Notes: generated by a model not told the origin, from the letters alone. A stretch of 9,284 nucleotides of DNA from Pseudomonadota bacterium (GCA_023450535.1 JAEXGX010000159.1:1-9284); one strand, 5' to 3'; shown: positions 1 through 7,726, counted from the stretch's first letter. Program-made: numbers and translations.

Positions 1-159
1 TTCTCGCAAAAACTCCCGTACAGCTAGCCTTCAAATTGTTTCACACTGTCTTTCTTCTTCTCTTCTCTATCGTTGCCTTACTGTCCGTTATGCCTTATTT
101 CTGGAAGACCGCGTCGGGGAGTTGCCCTGGTGCGGTAAATTGATCATAGAGAGTGCAAT

Positions 160-756
160 ATGCGTAAACTGCTTGTCATGTGTCTGGCTCTGGTGCTGGG
201 AATCGGCTGTGCCTCCCTGCCCTTTGCTTCGACCTCGGCTGCCAAGGGAGGAAAAATCGTGAAGGTAAAGCTGCAAACATCCAAGGGCGACATCGTACTG
301 GAGCTAGATGAGGAAAAAGCCCCCATCACCGTGGAAAATTTTGTCCAGTATGTAAAAGACGGGTTTTATGACGGTGTGATTTTTCACCGCGTCATTGATG
401 GATTTATGATCCAGGGCGGCGGCTTCACCCCGGACATGAATCAGAAAACCCCCCGCGCGACTATCAAAAACGAAGCGGACAACGGCCTCAAAAATGACGT
501 GTATACCATCGCCATGGCCCGCACGCCCGATCCCCATTCCGCTAGCGCCCAGTTCTTCATCAATGTGAAGGACAATGACTTCCTGAATTTCCGTTCCCCC
601 ACCGCACAAGGCTGGGGTTATGCGGTATTCGGCAAGGTCGTCGAAGGCAGTGAGGTGGTTGATGCCATTGCCAAGGTAAAAACCGGAAACTTCGGCCCGT
701 TTGGCGATGTTCCGGTGGAACCTGTGCTCATCACCAAGGCAGAAGTGCTGGAATAA
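160..756 (+). CDS. Exported cyclophilin-type peptidyl-prolyl cis-trans isomerase
   Basis: Cyclophilins catalyse cis-trans isomerisation of X-Pro bonds during folding. The 198-residue product starts with a signal peptide: MRK, a hydrophobic run to about residue 22, then an Ala/Ser-rich stretch (to about 28) suited to signal peptidase I. Cys17 follows GIG, a poor lipobox, so lipoprotein processing is possible but not favoured. The cyclophilin fold follows from about residue 34. Visible catalytic-site landmarks are FHR (Arg77), GFMIQGGG (Phe82, Gln85), SAQFFINV (129-136) and GYAVFGKV (153-160). Length fits a single-domain bacterial enzyme plus leader. The ATG has a weak GAGAG ribosome site (149-153) six bases upstream. 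It is a single-gene unit ending at a strong terminator. It should act in the periplasm. I leave the symbol empty because ppiA/ppiB naming is not decided by sequence alone. Confidence 0.95.
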   Translation: MRKLLVMCLALVLGIGCASLPFASTSAAKGGKIVKVKLQTSKGDIVLELDEEKAPITVENFVQYVKDGFYDGVIFHRVIDGFMIQGGGFTPDMNQKTPRATIKNEADNGLKNDVYTIAMARTPDPHSASAQFFINVKDNDFLNFRSPTAQGWGYAVFGKVVEGSEVVDAIAKVKTGNFGPFGDVPVEPVLITKAEVLE

Positions 757-770
757 GTTTCCCGCTCTTT

Positions 771-818
771 ACATAAAAAATGGCCTAGAATGTTGTAATC
801 ACAGGCCATTTTTTATGT
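771..818 (+). terminator. Bidirectional rho-independent terminator
   Basis: A perfect 16-bp inverted repeat (arms 771-786 and 803-818, 16-nt loop). Each stem has a GC-rich inner part (TGGCCT/AGGCCA) flanked by an A6 run on the left and a T6 run on the right, so it can terminate transcription from either side. It begins 14 bases after the cyclophilin stop codon and can also stop read-through from the convergent minus-strand genes. Confidence 0.9.
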
Positions 819-1043
819 TTTTCAGCTTTTCAGAATAATTTAACTTTATAAATTGCTCTGATGACTGCAAGAGTAGGCATCCGTTGCGAAGACGTCAGCC
901 CGATTCACTTGCGCTGTTGCTACCCGACGAGCGGACCACAGGCGTATAAGTATGGAAAGCAAAACAAACACCAGAGCAAGCATATTTTTCAACTTTGAAA
1001 TTATACAATTTCAGAATTGATCTGGTCTAGAGACAGTCATTTT
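819..1043. other. Intergenic region with decayed repeat, no gene
   Basis: This is the gap between the convergent cyclophilin and HD-like genes. I find no credible coding sequence. It contains a degraded copy of the dispersed intergenic repeat (906-995) and a small AT-rich hairpin at 996-1013 (GAAATT-ATAC-AATTTC plus one flanking pair). The hairpin has no clear U-tract and I do not call it a terminator. Confidence 0.6.
906..995 (-). repeat. Dispersed intergenic repeat, copy A (decayed)
   Basis: This stretch aligns colinearly with 8753-8845. Both run CACTTGCGC, GTTGC, then a core (944-969 here, 8793-8818 there), then GAGCA and a T-rich TTTTC-CAACTT-like end. In the 26-nt core, 20 positions match. 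All six mismatches are A or T here and G or C in the other copy, which suggests an old copy drifting toward A/T. Strand is set relative to copy C at 7802. Confidence 0.7.
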
Positions 1044-2159
1044 TTATGCGCGCACAAGGCTTCCCACTTCGTCAGCCAACCAAACGACGCCACGTTTACT
1101 ATACGTACCATACAGTTCCATTGCACTCTTCTGCGACAGAATATAATTTCTAAAGCTATTGAACGGTCTGCCGTCCAGATCTCCTCCTTTCATGCCGTAG
1201 CGTTCCGCTGCAATTTTCTTTAACTCCACTGTCAACCATTGCGCGGCGGGCACACTGAGTACCCAGTCATGATCCGCAAGATGCGTAATGAAACCTTCCG
1301 TCCCGCGTGGCAAGGGAAGTGTCCTGCCATCTTCAGCAAGAACCCCGGAAACCTTCGCATCCTTACCGCAAATCATGGAAGCGGCCTTCAACCAGTCTAC
1401 CACGGATGCTTCGGAAGCGGAGGTTCCGGGATGATCATGGGCGCAGGCCTGAGCAATACAAACTTCGGGAGAAAGTCCTCGTTGCATGGATTCCGCCACG
1501 CTGAGGACATGATGTGCACCTGTTCCCGCTATTCCTGCCTCCGGTAGGCAGGAACCGTCGGCTTTCCACTGAAAAACCCACGGCTTGTGCAGGTCATGCA
1601 ATAACTGGGAGGCCAAAACCGTGTCCCGATTAAGTTCCATGTCGAAGATTTTTTCGTAATTGTCACACAATGCCTCGGCACTGGCCACATTGAACGCAAC
1701 ATGAGTAGCCAGCCCGCCGGGATAGGCATGGTGACTGTTCCAGCCGCTGCCCGGTGCGGAATAGAAGGGTTGGGGACTCTGAGCAGGATTGGTTCGGACG
1801 GGGAAAATGCTCTCGATCTTGCCGTCCACAAGCTTTTGCCGCTTAAGCTCCGTCAATAGTATTTTTTCGTCCCTCTGAGAAATCGTGGGGGCCGGATTTT
1901 CTAAAAGCCCCAGTACAATCGCCCGCATCTCTGTATTACGGATTTCTCTGGCGGAATCCTGAATATAGCGCCATGCGGCCATGACCATTTCCGAATTTTC
2001 CGCCATCTGTTGCGGCGTCATAGCGATGCACTGCTCCAGACTAATCACCTTAACAGAAGTTTTTTCGCCTCCGAATACCCGGGAAGGCACCCCATTCACA
2101 GCGAACAAAGCGCCTGTAGCAAGCGTGCCAAGAAGAAAATCGCGTCTTCCACTGTTCAT
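1044..2159 (-). CDS. Tat-exported HD-domain-like putative hydrolase
   Basis: The 371-residue product opens with a twin-arginine signal: RRDFLLG at residues 5-11, a hydrophobic stretch to about 23, then PSRVFGG. Tat export of a folded, often cofactor- or metal-bearing protein is therefore likely. The body has a His/Asp spacing like HD-superfamily metal phosphohydrolases: HH at 143-144, GGLATH with His153, LLHDLHKP with His188-Asp189, GAHH with 216-217, HDH at 241-243, and Asp255. Substrate is unknown. The start at 2159 has GGAGAG seven bases upstream. The same frame stays open to 2399, but those extra codons lack a ribosome site and would bury the Tat signal 80 residues inside. The gap to the upstream glycosyltransferase is 101 bases. 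Co-transcription is possible, with no convincing separate promoter seen. The HD assignment rests on motif spacing, not on an alignment. Confidence 0.8.
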   Translation of the reverse strand: MNSGRRDFLLGTLATGALFAVNGVPSRVFGGEKTSVKVISLEQCIAMTPQQMAENSEMVMAAWRYIQDSAREIRNTEMRAIVLGLLENPAPTISQRDEKILLTELKRQKLVDGKIESIFPVRTNPAQSPQPFYSAPGSGWNSHHAYPGGLATHVAFNVASAEALCDNYEKIFDMELNRDTVLASQLLHDLHKPWVFQWKADGSCLPEAGIAGTGAHHVLSVAESMQRGLSPEVCIAQACAHDHPGTSASEASVVDWLKAASMICGKDAKVSGVLAEDGRTLPLPRGTEGFITHLADHDWVLSVPAAQWLTVELKKIAAERYGMKGGDLDGRPFNSFRNYILSQKSAMELYGTYSKRGVVWLADEVGSLVRA

Positions 2160-2260
2160 CAGTTTTCTCTCCGTTGAGATTGTCATGCTGTTTGCACAAT
2201 CAGCACTACACGCCAATGATGAGAAAATGATGAACCTTATGTTAAATGTTGTAGAAATTT

Positions 2261-3400
2261 TTACGTGTTGCTCCAGCAAAAGAAACGCCACATCTTCTGC
2301 TGAAACGAAACCCAAGCCTCTTTGATGGGGCGTCCGGCCTTCCGCAAGTGGCGATAGAAATAATAGAAACGATCCGCCAGACCAAAACGTAATCGGCAAA
2401 GAAGCGGCCTTATGGAATTATTTATCTTCCGTTCGCAAATAGGCACCATGCCAGGACATTCATTCAGTGAACCCGCAAAATCATCACTGATATCAAGCTC
2501 TCGACATATCGCCTCCAGATCGAACGCATACCACGGCCATGAATGATGTGTCTTGCGGCGACGTAGAGGCAATGCATCGTGTTTGGGGACATTCCAGACA
2601 TAGTAATTTTCAGTTCGAGCTTTAGCAATCAGATCAAATTGCAGATTATGGGCTTCATGATCTCCGTTCATCCTGTTGATAACAATATAACGGGAATGGG
2701 GATTTTTCATCAGCAACAGAGTATGAAACGCCGAACCAATACACCCCATGACGACTTCACCGGAAGCAAAAACTTCCAGTTGCTCTTCCAAGGAATGTTT
2801 TTCTGGGTGAAAAATCATCCAGCCCCTGCCAGCCAGCAGGCTTTCCAGCTCCCGTTCATTGGTGAAAACGATATTATCCGATCCAATGTCCGAACGAGAA
2901 AGCCAGACCCGAAAACCTTTTCTCGGTTCTCTTTCAAACACGGCAAATGCGTCTACTTGTTCTTGGGTAAGCCAAACATCCGGCATCAATCCCGGCAAAG
3001 GAAATATAATATCTTTGAACAGGGTTGGTTCATTGACAAAAACATAACCGTTTCTGTCACATCCGGTAAGCCGAAGCACTGAGGTCGCCCATGACGGTAT
3101 GGATTCCGAGCTTCCGTTGCGCCAAGCTATACGCCGTTCCGGATGCTGACGGAAAGCATAAAGACTCCCCATACTCTCTATTAAAAAATGCCCGTAATGA
3201 TTGTGGAATACTCCTCCCCACACACAAGGTTCTTCCACCGTACGTACTGGTGAAACATAGGGCGCTTGTCTGCGGGCCTGGCGCCCGTTACGAAACATCT
3301 GAGCCAATGGCACGGGTTTGCCTTCGCACCAAGCACCAGAAAAACCATACTGTTCAGGCAACACCACGACATTATGTAAGGAAGTCGTCTTTAATGACAA
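2261..3400 (-). CDS. GT61-family glycosyltransferase, probably phase-variable
   Basis: The 379-residue frame resembles glycosyltransferase family 61 (DUF563), whose members add sugars to surface polysaccharides or glycoproteins. Landmarks are GVFHNHYGHFLIES (63-76, His66/His68/His71), LSRS (167-170), NERELESLL (181-189), HPEKHSLEEQLEVF (198-211) and MGCIGSAFHTLLLM (218-231), the usual order for this family. The C-terminal tail (about 327-379) is basic and aromatic. The frame-extending start at 3400 is a TTG preceded only by the pyrimidine (CT)n tract, with no Shine-Dalgarno, so it is doubtful. The only upstream ATG, at 3446, is shifted by one nucleotide and ends after 24 codons at 3372. With 17 or 14 GA units instead of 16 it would read MTFS, then alternating Ser-Leu, then into this frame. 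As written the gene is probably OFF. Acceptor sugar and target are unknown. Confidence 0.85.
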   Translation of the reverse strand: MSLKTTSLHNVVVLPEQYGFSGAWCEGKPVPLAQMFRNGRQARRQAPYVSPVRTVEEPCVWGGVFHNHYGHFLIESMGSLYAFRQHPERRIAWRNGSSESIPSWATSVLRLTGCDRNGYVFVNEPTLFKDIIFPLPGLMPDVWLTQEQVDAFAVFEREPRKGFRVWLSRSDIGSDNIVFTNERELESLLAGRGWMIFHPEKHSLEEQLEVFASGEVVMGCIGSAFHTLLLMKNPHSRYIVINRMNGDHEAHNLQFDLIAKARTENYYVWNVPKHDALPLRRRKTHHSWPWYAFDLEAICRELDISDDFAGSLNECPGMVPICERKINNSIRPLLCRLRFGLADRFYYFYRHLRKAGRPIKEAWVSFQQKMWRFFCWSNT

Positions 3401-3437
<37 letters not shown>

Positions 3438-3500
3438 GAAAGTCATTCCTGCTACAGGAATAAAATCATATTGTTAACAGTAAAAATATCATGATAAAAG

Positions 3501-3527
3501 ATTATCATACTGCAATGTTCCTGTCAA
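3501..3527 (-). promoter_or_regulatory. Sigma70-type promoter of the glycosyltransferase gene
   Basis: On the minus strand there is a perfect TTGACA (-35; 3522-3527) and GATAAT (-10; 3501-3506, 5 of 6 consensus) with a short 15-base spacer. Transcription would start near 3494, leaving a leader of about 48 bases before the ATG at 3446. A 7-bp inverted repeat (ATGATAA / TTATCAT, 3491-3508) overlaps the -10 and start site and could be an operator or a leader hairpin. Confidence 0.55.
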
Positions 3528-3551
3528 TTTATCACGTTTTCCACCTCCCGT

Positions 3552-3602
3552 GTATAATGAACAGAGCCGCACCCTTCAAGGATGCGGCTCTGTTCATTAT
3601 AC
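3552..3602 (-). terminator. 20-bp perfect hairpin downstream of clpB
   Basis: The arms 3552-3571 and 3583-3602 are perfectly complementary over 20 bp with an 11-nt loop. The inner half is GC-rich (CAGAGCCGCA). It starts 22 bases past the clpB stop codon, the expected place for the operon terminator. It has no U-tract on either side, so it may instead be an mRNA 3'-end stabiliser or a terminator of another type. Confidence 0.6.
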
Positions 3603-3624
3603 GTTCCTCACGACAACCGGAATA

Positions 3625-6273
3625 CTACAACCATTCCACCTGACCATCGCTCTTCAGATGGCCGAAGCGCAAGGGAGCATCGGTTTCCTCACTGTCTACC
3701 AGACTCATATCCACACGTACCTTCCAGCCGTCATGGATTCTGCCGCCGATGATATCGCGCGCCAACGGCGTTTCCAGTTCGTGCTGGAGATAACGCTTGA
3801 GCGGACGTGCTCCGAAGGCAGGATCATACGCCGCATCAGCGATATAGGTACGCGCCTGATCCGTAAGCTCCAGTTCAATCTTGCGTCCGGCAAGACGCTT
3901 CTTCAACGCACCGAGCTGGATATCCACAATTCTGGCGATCTGGCTGGCCAAGAGCGGCTTGAACAGCACTGTTTCGTCAACGCGGTTCAAGAATTCAGGC
4001 CGGAAGAAACGCCGCAGTTCAGCCATTACTTCTTCCCGCACGCCTTCCAGAAAGTATCCGTGCTCGTCGATGCCTTCCAGAATCATGGGCGATCCGATGT
4101 TGGAAGTCATGATGATAATGGTATTGCGAAAGTCCACGGTCCTGCCTTGGCTGTCAGTCAGGCGACCGTCATCCAGCAATTGGAGCAACGTATTGAATAC
4201 GTCAGGATGCGCCTTTTCCACCTCGTCCAGCAACACCACGCAGTAGGGGCGGCGGCGCACAGCCTCGGTAAGCTGGCCGCCCTCGTCATAGCCCACATAT
4301 CCGGGAGGCGCGCCGATAAGGCGGGATACGGAGTGCTTCTCCATGTACTCGCTCATGTCAAGACGCACCATGTTATCCTCGGTATCAAACAATGCTTCGG
4401 CCAGCGCCTTGCACAGCTCGGTTTTGCCCACCCCTGTGGGGCCGAGGAAAATGAAGGAACCAAGGGGACGTAAGGGGTCAGAAAGCCCGGCACGCGCCCG
4501 CAGTACTGCATCCGCCACAGCGGCGACGGCTTCATCCTGTCCCACCACTCGCTCATGCAGTTTCTGCGGCAGAGAAAGCAGCTTTTCCCGTTCAGATTCC
4601 AACAAACGCGTAACAGGTATACCTGTCCAGCGGGCTACAATATCTGCCACGTCGTCAGGCCGCACTTCCTGCTTAAGTAAGGAAGATTCCACACCATCCG
4701 GCTTGGCTTCCAGCTCCTTAAGCTGCTTTTCCAGCTCAAACAGGGTGGAATATTTCAGTTCCGCAGCCCGGTTCAGATCATAATTGCGCTCCGCTTCTTC
4801 AATATTGTGACGGGTTTGCTCAATCTTTTCCTTCACCTGACGTACAGCGTCAATAGATCCCTTTTCCCTCTCCCACTGAGCGCGCAGTTTTTCCTGCTGC
4901 GCCCGCAGATCGGCAAGTTCATTCTCCAACCTCTGAAGCCGCTCGCGCGACGCTTCATCGCTTTCCTTACGCAAGGCTTCCCGTTCAATTTCCAGCTGCA
5001 TCACCTTGCGATTGGCTTCATCCAGTTCGGCGGGCAGAGAGTCTATCTCCGTGCGTATCATGGCCGCCGCCTCGTCGATGATGTCAATGGCCTTGTCCGG
5101 CAACTGCCGGTCGGGAATATAGCGCTGTGAAAGCACCACGGCCTCTACAATGGCGGAGTCACTGATGCGCACGCCGTGGTGTACCTCAAAACGCTCTTTC
5201 AACCCGCGCAGGATGGAAATGGCGTCCTCGGTTGTCGGCTCATCTACCAAAACCGGCTGAAAACGGCGTTCCAGCGCCGGGTCCTTTTCAATGTACTTAC
5301 GGTATTCATCCACCGTAGTTGCGCCGATGCAGTGCAGTTCACCGCGCGCCAGCATGGGTTTGAGCAGATTGGAAGCATCCATGGCCCCATCGCTTTTGCC
5401 CGCGCCCACAATGGTATGCAGTTCATCAATAAACAGAATAATCTGCCCTTCGGCCTTTTCCACTTCCGTGAGCACGGCCTTCAGACGTTCTTCAAACTCG
5501 CCGCGATATTTGGCGCCAGCGATGAGTGCGCCCATATCCAGCGCGATGAGCTTCTTGTTTTTCAACCCCTCGGGCACGTCACCTTTGACGATCCGGTGGG
5601 CCAGCCCTTCCACTATAGCTGTTTTTCCAACGCCCGCTTCGCCAATGAGCACGGGATTATTCTTGGTGCGGCGCGACAGGATGCGGATAGTGCGGCGGAT
5701 TTCCTGATCGCGGCCAATAACCGGGTCAAGCTTGCCCTTGCCTGCAGCTTCCACCAAATCGCGCCCGTATTTCAGCAACGCCTCGAAAGAGGCTTCCGGG
5801 CTGGCTGAAGTCACACGGTGCGGCCCGCGCACTTCCATGGTCGCCTTCAGAAATTTTTCCTGATCCATGCCATATTCACGGCAAACATCGCCAAATGCGC
5901 CGGAAGGAGTGGGACCGATCAGTTCGGCAAAAATATGCTCCACGCTCACGTATTCATCGCGCAGGCGTTTGGCCAGTTCTTCCGCCAACGCCAGACTTTT
6001 GGCCAGGCGCTGAGAAATACGGATGCCCTGCCCTTCCATACCCGGGCCGCGCACGCCGGGGCGCTTGCTCAGTGCCTGCTCCAGCGAGCTGGCAATGGTT
6101 CCGGGCTTCAGCCCCATACGTTCTACAATACGCGGTACAAGCCCATCTTCCTGGCGCAACAAGGCCAACGCCATATGTTCGATGTCCACTTCCTGATGAT
6201 CGCGGGCTGTTGCGAGGTTCTGCGCCTCACTCAACGCTTCCTGCGCCTTTATGGTGAACTTGTTGATATCCAT
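3625..6273 (-). CDS. clpB: ClpB AAA+ protein disaggregase
   Basis: ClpB is a cytoplasmic hexameric AAA+ machine that pulls polypeptides out of aggregates with DnaK/DnaJ/GrpE. The 882-residue protein is complete. It has a Clp N-domain (1-150); NBD1 with Walker A GEAGVGKT (211-218), Walker B FIDELH (281-286) and arginine finger region ALERRF (333-338); the coiled-coil middle domain typical of ClpB rather than ClpA/ClpC (about 410-525); NBD2 with GPTGVGKT (611-618), LLDEVEKAHPDV (681-692), FLNRVDE (761-767); and sensor 2 GARPLKR (821-827). An acidic, low-complexity C-terminal extension follows, about 20 residues longer than I expect for a short ClpB. The ATG has AAGGAG (6281-6286) seven bases upstream. 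It is the last gene of the J-protein operon, 30 bases after the cbpM-like stop codon. Confidence 0.99.
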   Translation of the reverse strand: MDINKFTIKAQEALSEAQNLATARDHQEVDIEHMALALLRQEDGLVPRIVERMGLKPGTIASSLEQALSKRPGVRGPGMEGQGIRISQRLAKSLALAEELAKRLRDEYVSVEHIFAELIGPTPSGAFGDVCREYGMDQEKFLKATMEVRGPHRVTSASPEASFEALLKYGRDLVEAAGKGKLDPVIGRDQEIRRTIRILSRRTKNNPVLIGEAGVGKTAIVEGLAHRIVKGDVPEGLKNKKLIALDMGALIAGAKYRGEFEERLKAVLTEVEKAEGQIILFIDELHTIVGAGKSDGAMDASNLLKPMLARGELHCIGATTVDEYRKYIEKDPALERRFQPVLVDEPTTEDAISILRGLKERFEVHHGVRISDSAIVEAVVLSQRYIPDRQLPDKAIDIIDEAAAMIRTEIDSLPAELDEANRKVMQLEIEREALRKESDEASRERLQRLENELADLRAQQEKLRAQWEREKGSIDAVRQVKEKIEQTRHNIEEAERNYDLNRAAELKYSTLFELEKQLKELEAKPDGVESSLLKQEVRPDDVADIVARWTGIPVTRLLESEREKLLSLPQKLHERVVGQDEAVAAVADAVLRARAGLSDPLRPLGSFIFLGPTGVGKTELCKALAEALFDTEDNMVRLDMSEYMEKHSVSRLIGAPPGYVGYDEGGQLTEAVRRRPYCVVLLDEVEKAHPDVFNTLLQLLDDGRLTDSQGRTVDFRNTIIIMTSNIGSPMILEGIDEHGYFLEGVREEVMAELRRFFRPEFLNRVDETVLFKPLLASQIARIVDIQLGALKKRLAGRKIELELTDQARTYIADAAYDPAFGARPLKRYLQHELETPLARDIIGGRIHDGWKVRVDMSLVDSEETDAPLRFGHLKSDGQVEWL

Positions 6274-6303
6274 ATATTCTCTCCTTCGGGGAGCTGAAAT
6301 ACG

Positions 6304-6612
6304 TTATTCCCGTTCCAGCTCCCGCAGACGATTCTCCAGATCCTCAATGCGCTGCAGCAGGTCGACGATCATCGCTCCGGCCAAGCTGGGCAGTTCAAAG
6401 TCATTGCACAGCCTGTCCAGCTTGCGGGTTCTGTATACGTCGACCTGACGGAACATGAGAGATTGTTCGGTCTTACGGGCGGCCTGCAGCCAGCCCAACT
6501 CCATAAGCTCATGCAGCCTGTCCTCGGGGGTGCCCGTCAGTTCGACAAATTCCGCCCAGGCCACCAGCGAGGAGGCCGCAGGAAATGAAATATCCATTTT
6601 TTTTATGGACAT
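6304..6612 (-). CDS. CbpM-like chaperone modulator (MerR-type HTH)
   Basis: The 102-residue protein resembles CbpM, a MerR-like helix-turn-helix protein that binds the J-domain of CbpA and modulates its activity. An N-terminal winged-helix-like half contains LTGTPEDRLHELMELGWLQ (25-43) and the RQVDVYRTRKLDRL segment (55-68). It is followed by a leucine- and charge-rich coiled coil (about 80-102), the usual MerR/CbpM arrangement. Context is the best support: it sits between a J-protein and clpB. Its AGGAGG ribosome site (6619-6624) overlaps the stop codon of the J-protein gene, which starts a 10-base gap and suggests translational coupling. A second ATG at 6597 lacks a ribosome site. It could alternatively be a DNA-binding regulator of the operon; the sequence alone does not separate these. 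Confidence 0.82.
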   Translation of the reverse strand: MSIKKMDISFPAASSLVAWAEFVELTGTPEDRLHELMELGWLQAARKTEQSLMFRQVDVYRTRKLDRLCNDFELPSLAGAMIVDLLQRIEDLENRLRELERE

Positions 6613-6622
6613 GGTGCGCCTC

Positions 6623-7579
6623 CTACACGTTTTCTTTCATGGCCTGCGCCAAGGTTTCCCACAGGGCTTTCTGATGTGCAGTCAGCTTTGCAGGATCCGG
6701 CACACGGATCGCCACCCGGACGAATTCATCGCCACGCGCCCCTTCAGGCCCCAGTCCTTTCCCCTTAAGCCTCAGTTTGCGCCCGCTGCTGCTTCCTGCG
6801 GGAATATTAAGTTCCACCTGCCCCTCCAGCGTGGGAACACGCACTCTGGCTCCGAGCACCGCTTCCCAAGGAGCGATGTCCACCTCGCAGGTGATGTCTT
6901 TGCCGTCCACTTGAAACGTGGGGTGCGGCGCATAACGGATAGTCAGGTACAGATCACCCGAAGGGGTACCCGGCCGCCCCTGCCCGGCCAGACGCAATTT
7001 GGCGCCGTCGTGTATTCCGGCACGAATATTGACTTTCAGGGTACGCGGCGAATCCGAACCGCCGCTCAGGGTAAAGGTCTTTTCTCCGCCGCGCCGGGCT
7101 TCTTCCAACGTAACGGCCAGCTCTGCCTCCACATCGCGTCCCCTCCGGGAACGTGCAGAAGTTCCTGCTGACGCCGAGGTAAAACCGCTGAAAGGATCAG
7201 AGCCAAAGCCTCCGCTACGGCGGGCCCCACCGAACAGGGTCTCGAAAAAGTCACTGAAATCCCCGCCGCTAAAGCCAGTTCCACCGCCTCCTGAATTGAA
7301 GTCGAAATGGAAATTCTCGAAACCGGGGCCACCCTGGAATTGCTGGCCATCTTTCCAGTTGGGGCCGAGCTGATCGTACAGGCGGCGTTTTTCGTCGTCC
7401 TTCAGAACTTCATATGCCTCGGTGATATCCTTGAAGTGCTCTTCTGCACTCGTATCACCGGGGTTGAGGTCAGGGTGATATTTGCGGGCGAGCTTCTTGT
7501 AGGCCTTGGAAATCTCATCCTTGCCCGCTCCTCGCTCTACGCCAAGGAGCTTGTAATAATCTTTATACGCTACAGCCAT
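6623..7579 (-). CDS. DnaJ/CbpA-type J-domain co-chaperone
   Basis: J-proteins deliver substrates to DnaK and stimulate its ATPase. With the start at 7579 the protein has 318 residues. The J-domain (5-70) carries HPD at 35-37. A Gly/Phe-rich linker (about 77-145) contains GGGG and FSGGDFSDFFETLFGG. Two C-terminal beta-sandwich domains follow (about 150-310; GIHDGAKLRLAGQG, YAPHPTFQVDGKD, PAGSSSGRKLRLKGKG). There is no CxxCxGxG zinc finger, so it is a type II / CbpA-like protein rather than canonical DnaJ. The ATG at 7579 has GGAGAG five bases upstream. The frame extends 12 codons further to 7615 but without a ribosome site. It is the first gene of the J-protein/cbpM-like/clpB operon. I leave the symbol empty because dnaJ and cbpA are both used for this type. 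Confidence 0.95.
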   Translation of the reverse strand: MAVAYKDYYKLLGVERGAGKDEISKAYKKLARKYHPDLNPGDTSAEEHFKDITEAYEVLKDDEKRRLYDQLGPNWKDGQQFQGGPGFENFHFDFNSGGGGTGFSGGDFSDFFETLFGGARRSGGFGSDPFSGFTSASAGTSARSRRGRDVEAELAVTLEEARRGGEKTFTLSGGSDSPRTLKVNIRAGIHDGAKLRLAGQGRPGTPSGDLYLTIRYAPHPTFQVDGKDITCEVDIAPWEAVLGARVRVPTLEGQVELNIPAGSSSGRKLRLKGKGLGPEGARGDEFVRVAIRVPDPAKLTAHQKALWETLAQAMKENV

Positions 7580-7624
7580 GCTCACTCTCCTGTGTCGGAG
7601 GGAAGTGTCTCTCACGACAGCGAA

Positions 7625-7663
7625 GAAATAAGATCTCCGTTTCTGCTGTCAATACTCTGACAG
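7625..7663 (-). promoter_or_regulatory. Promoter and inverted-repeat operator candidate of the chaperone operon
   Basis: On the minus strand, TTGACA (7647-7652) is followed after 16 bases by TATTTC (7625-7630), a perfect -35 with a weak -10. The inverted repeat CTGTCA-N6-TGACAG (7646-7663) covers the -35. A protein bound there would block polymerase. It does not match the CIRCE/HrcA element, and I do not see a good sigma32 pair. The predicted start lies about 40 bases upstream of the J-protein ATG. Confidence 0.45.
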
Positions 7664-7726
7664 GGGAGAGACAAGGAATAATTCACAGACGTCGTTGTCG
7701 CTTTTTGCTTGTTTTCATCGATTACA

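Noticed and set aside
73..101. Promoter of the cyclophilin gene (TTGCCT with a -10 around 96-101)
   Set aside because: The -35 is acceptable but the -10 (TATTTC) matches only the first three positions, so I could not support a definite call in 1-159.
2160..2399. N-terminal extension of the HD-like protein
   Set aside because: The frame stays open, but the extension overlaps the end of the glycosyltransferase gene, lacks a ribosome site and would internalise the Tat signal.
3550..4473. 307-codon plus-strand frame opposite clpB
   Set aside because: It is the antisense shadow of clpB, starting inside the 20-bp hairpin. No family resemblance and no ribosome site. The other long frames opposite clpB (e.g. 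5176-5808, 5818-6297) are the same.
6999..7373. Proline-rich plus-strand frame opposite the J-protein gene
   Set aside because: It is the antisense reading of the Gly/Phe-rich linker of the J-protein.
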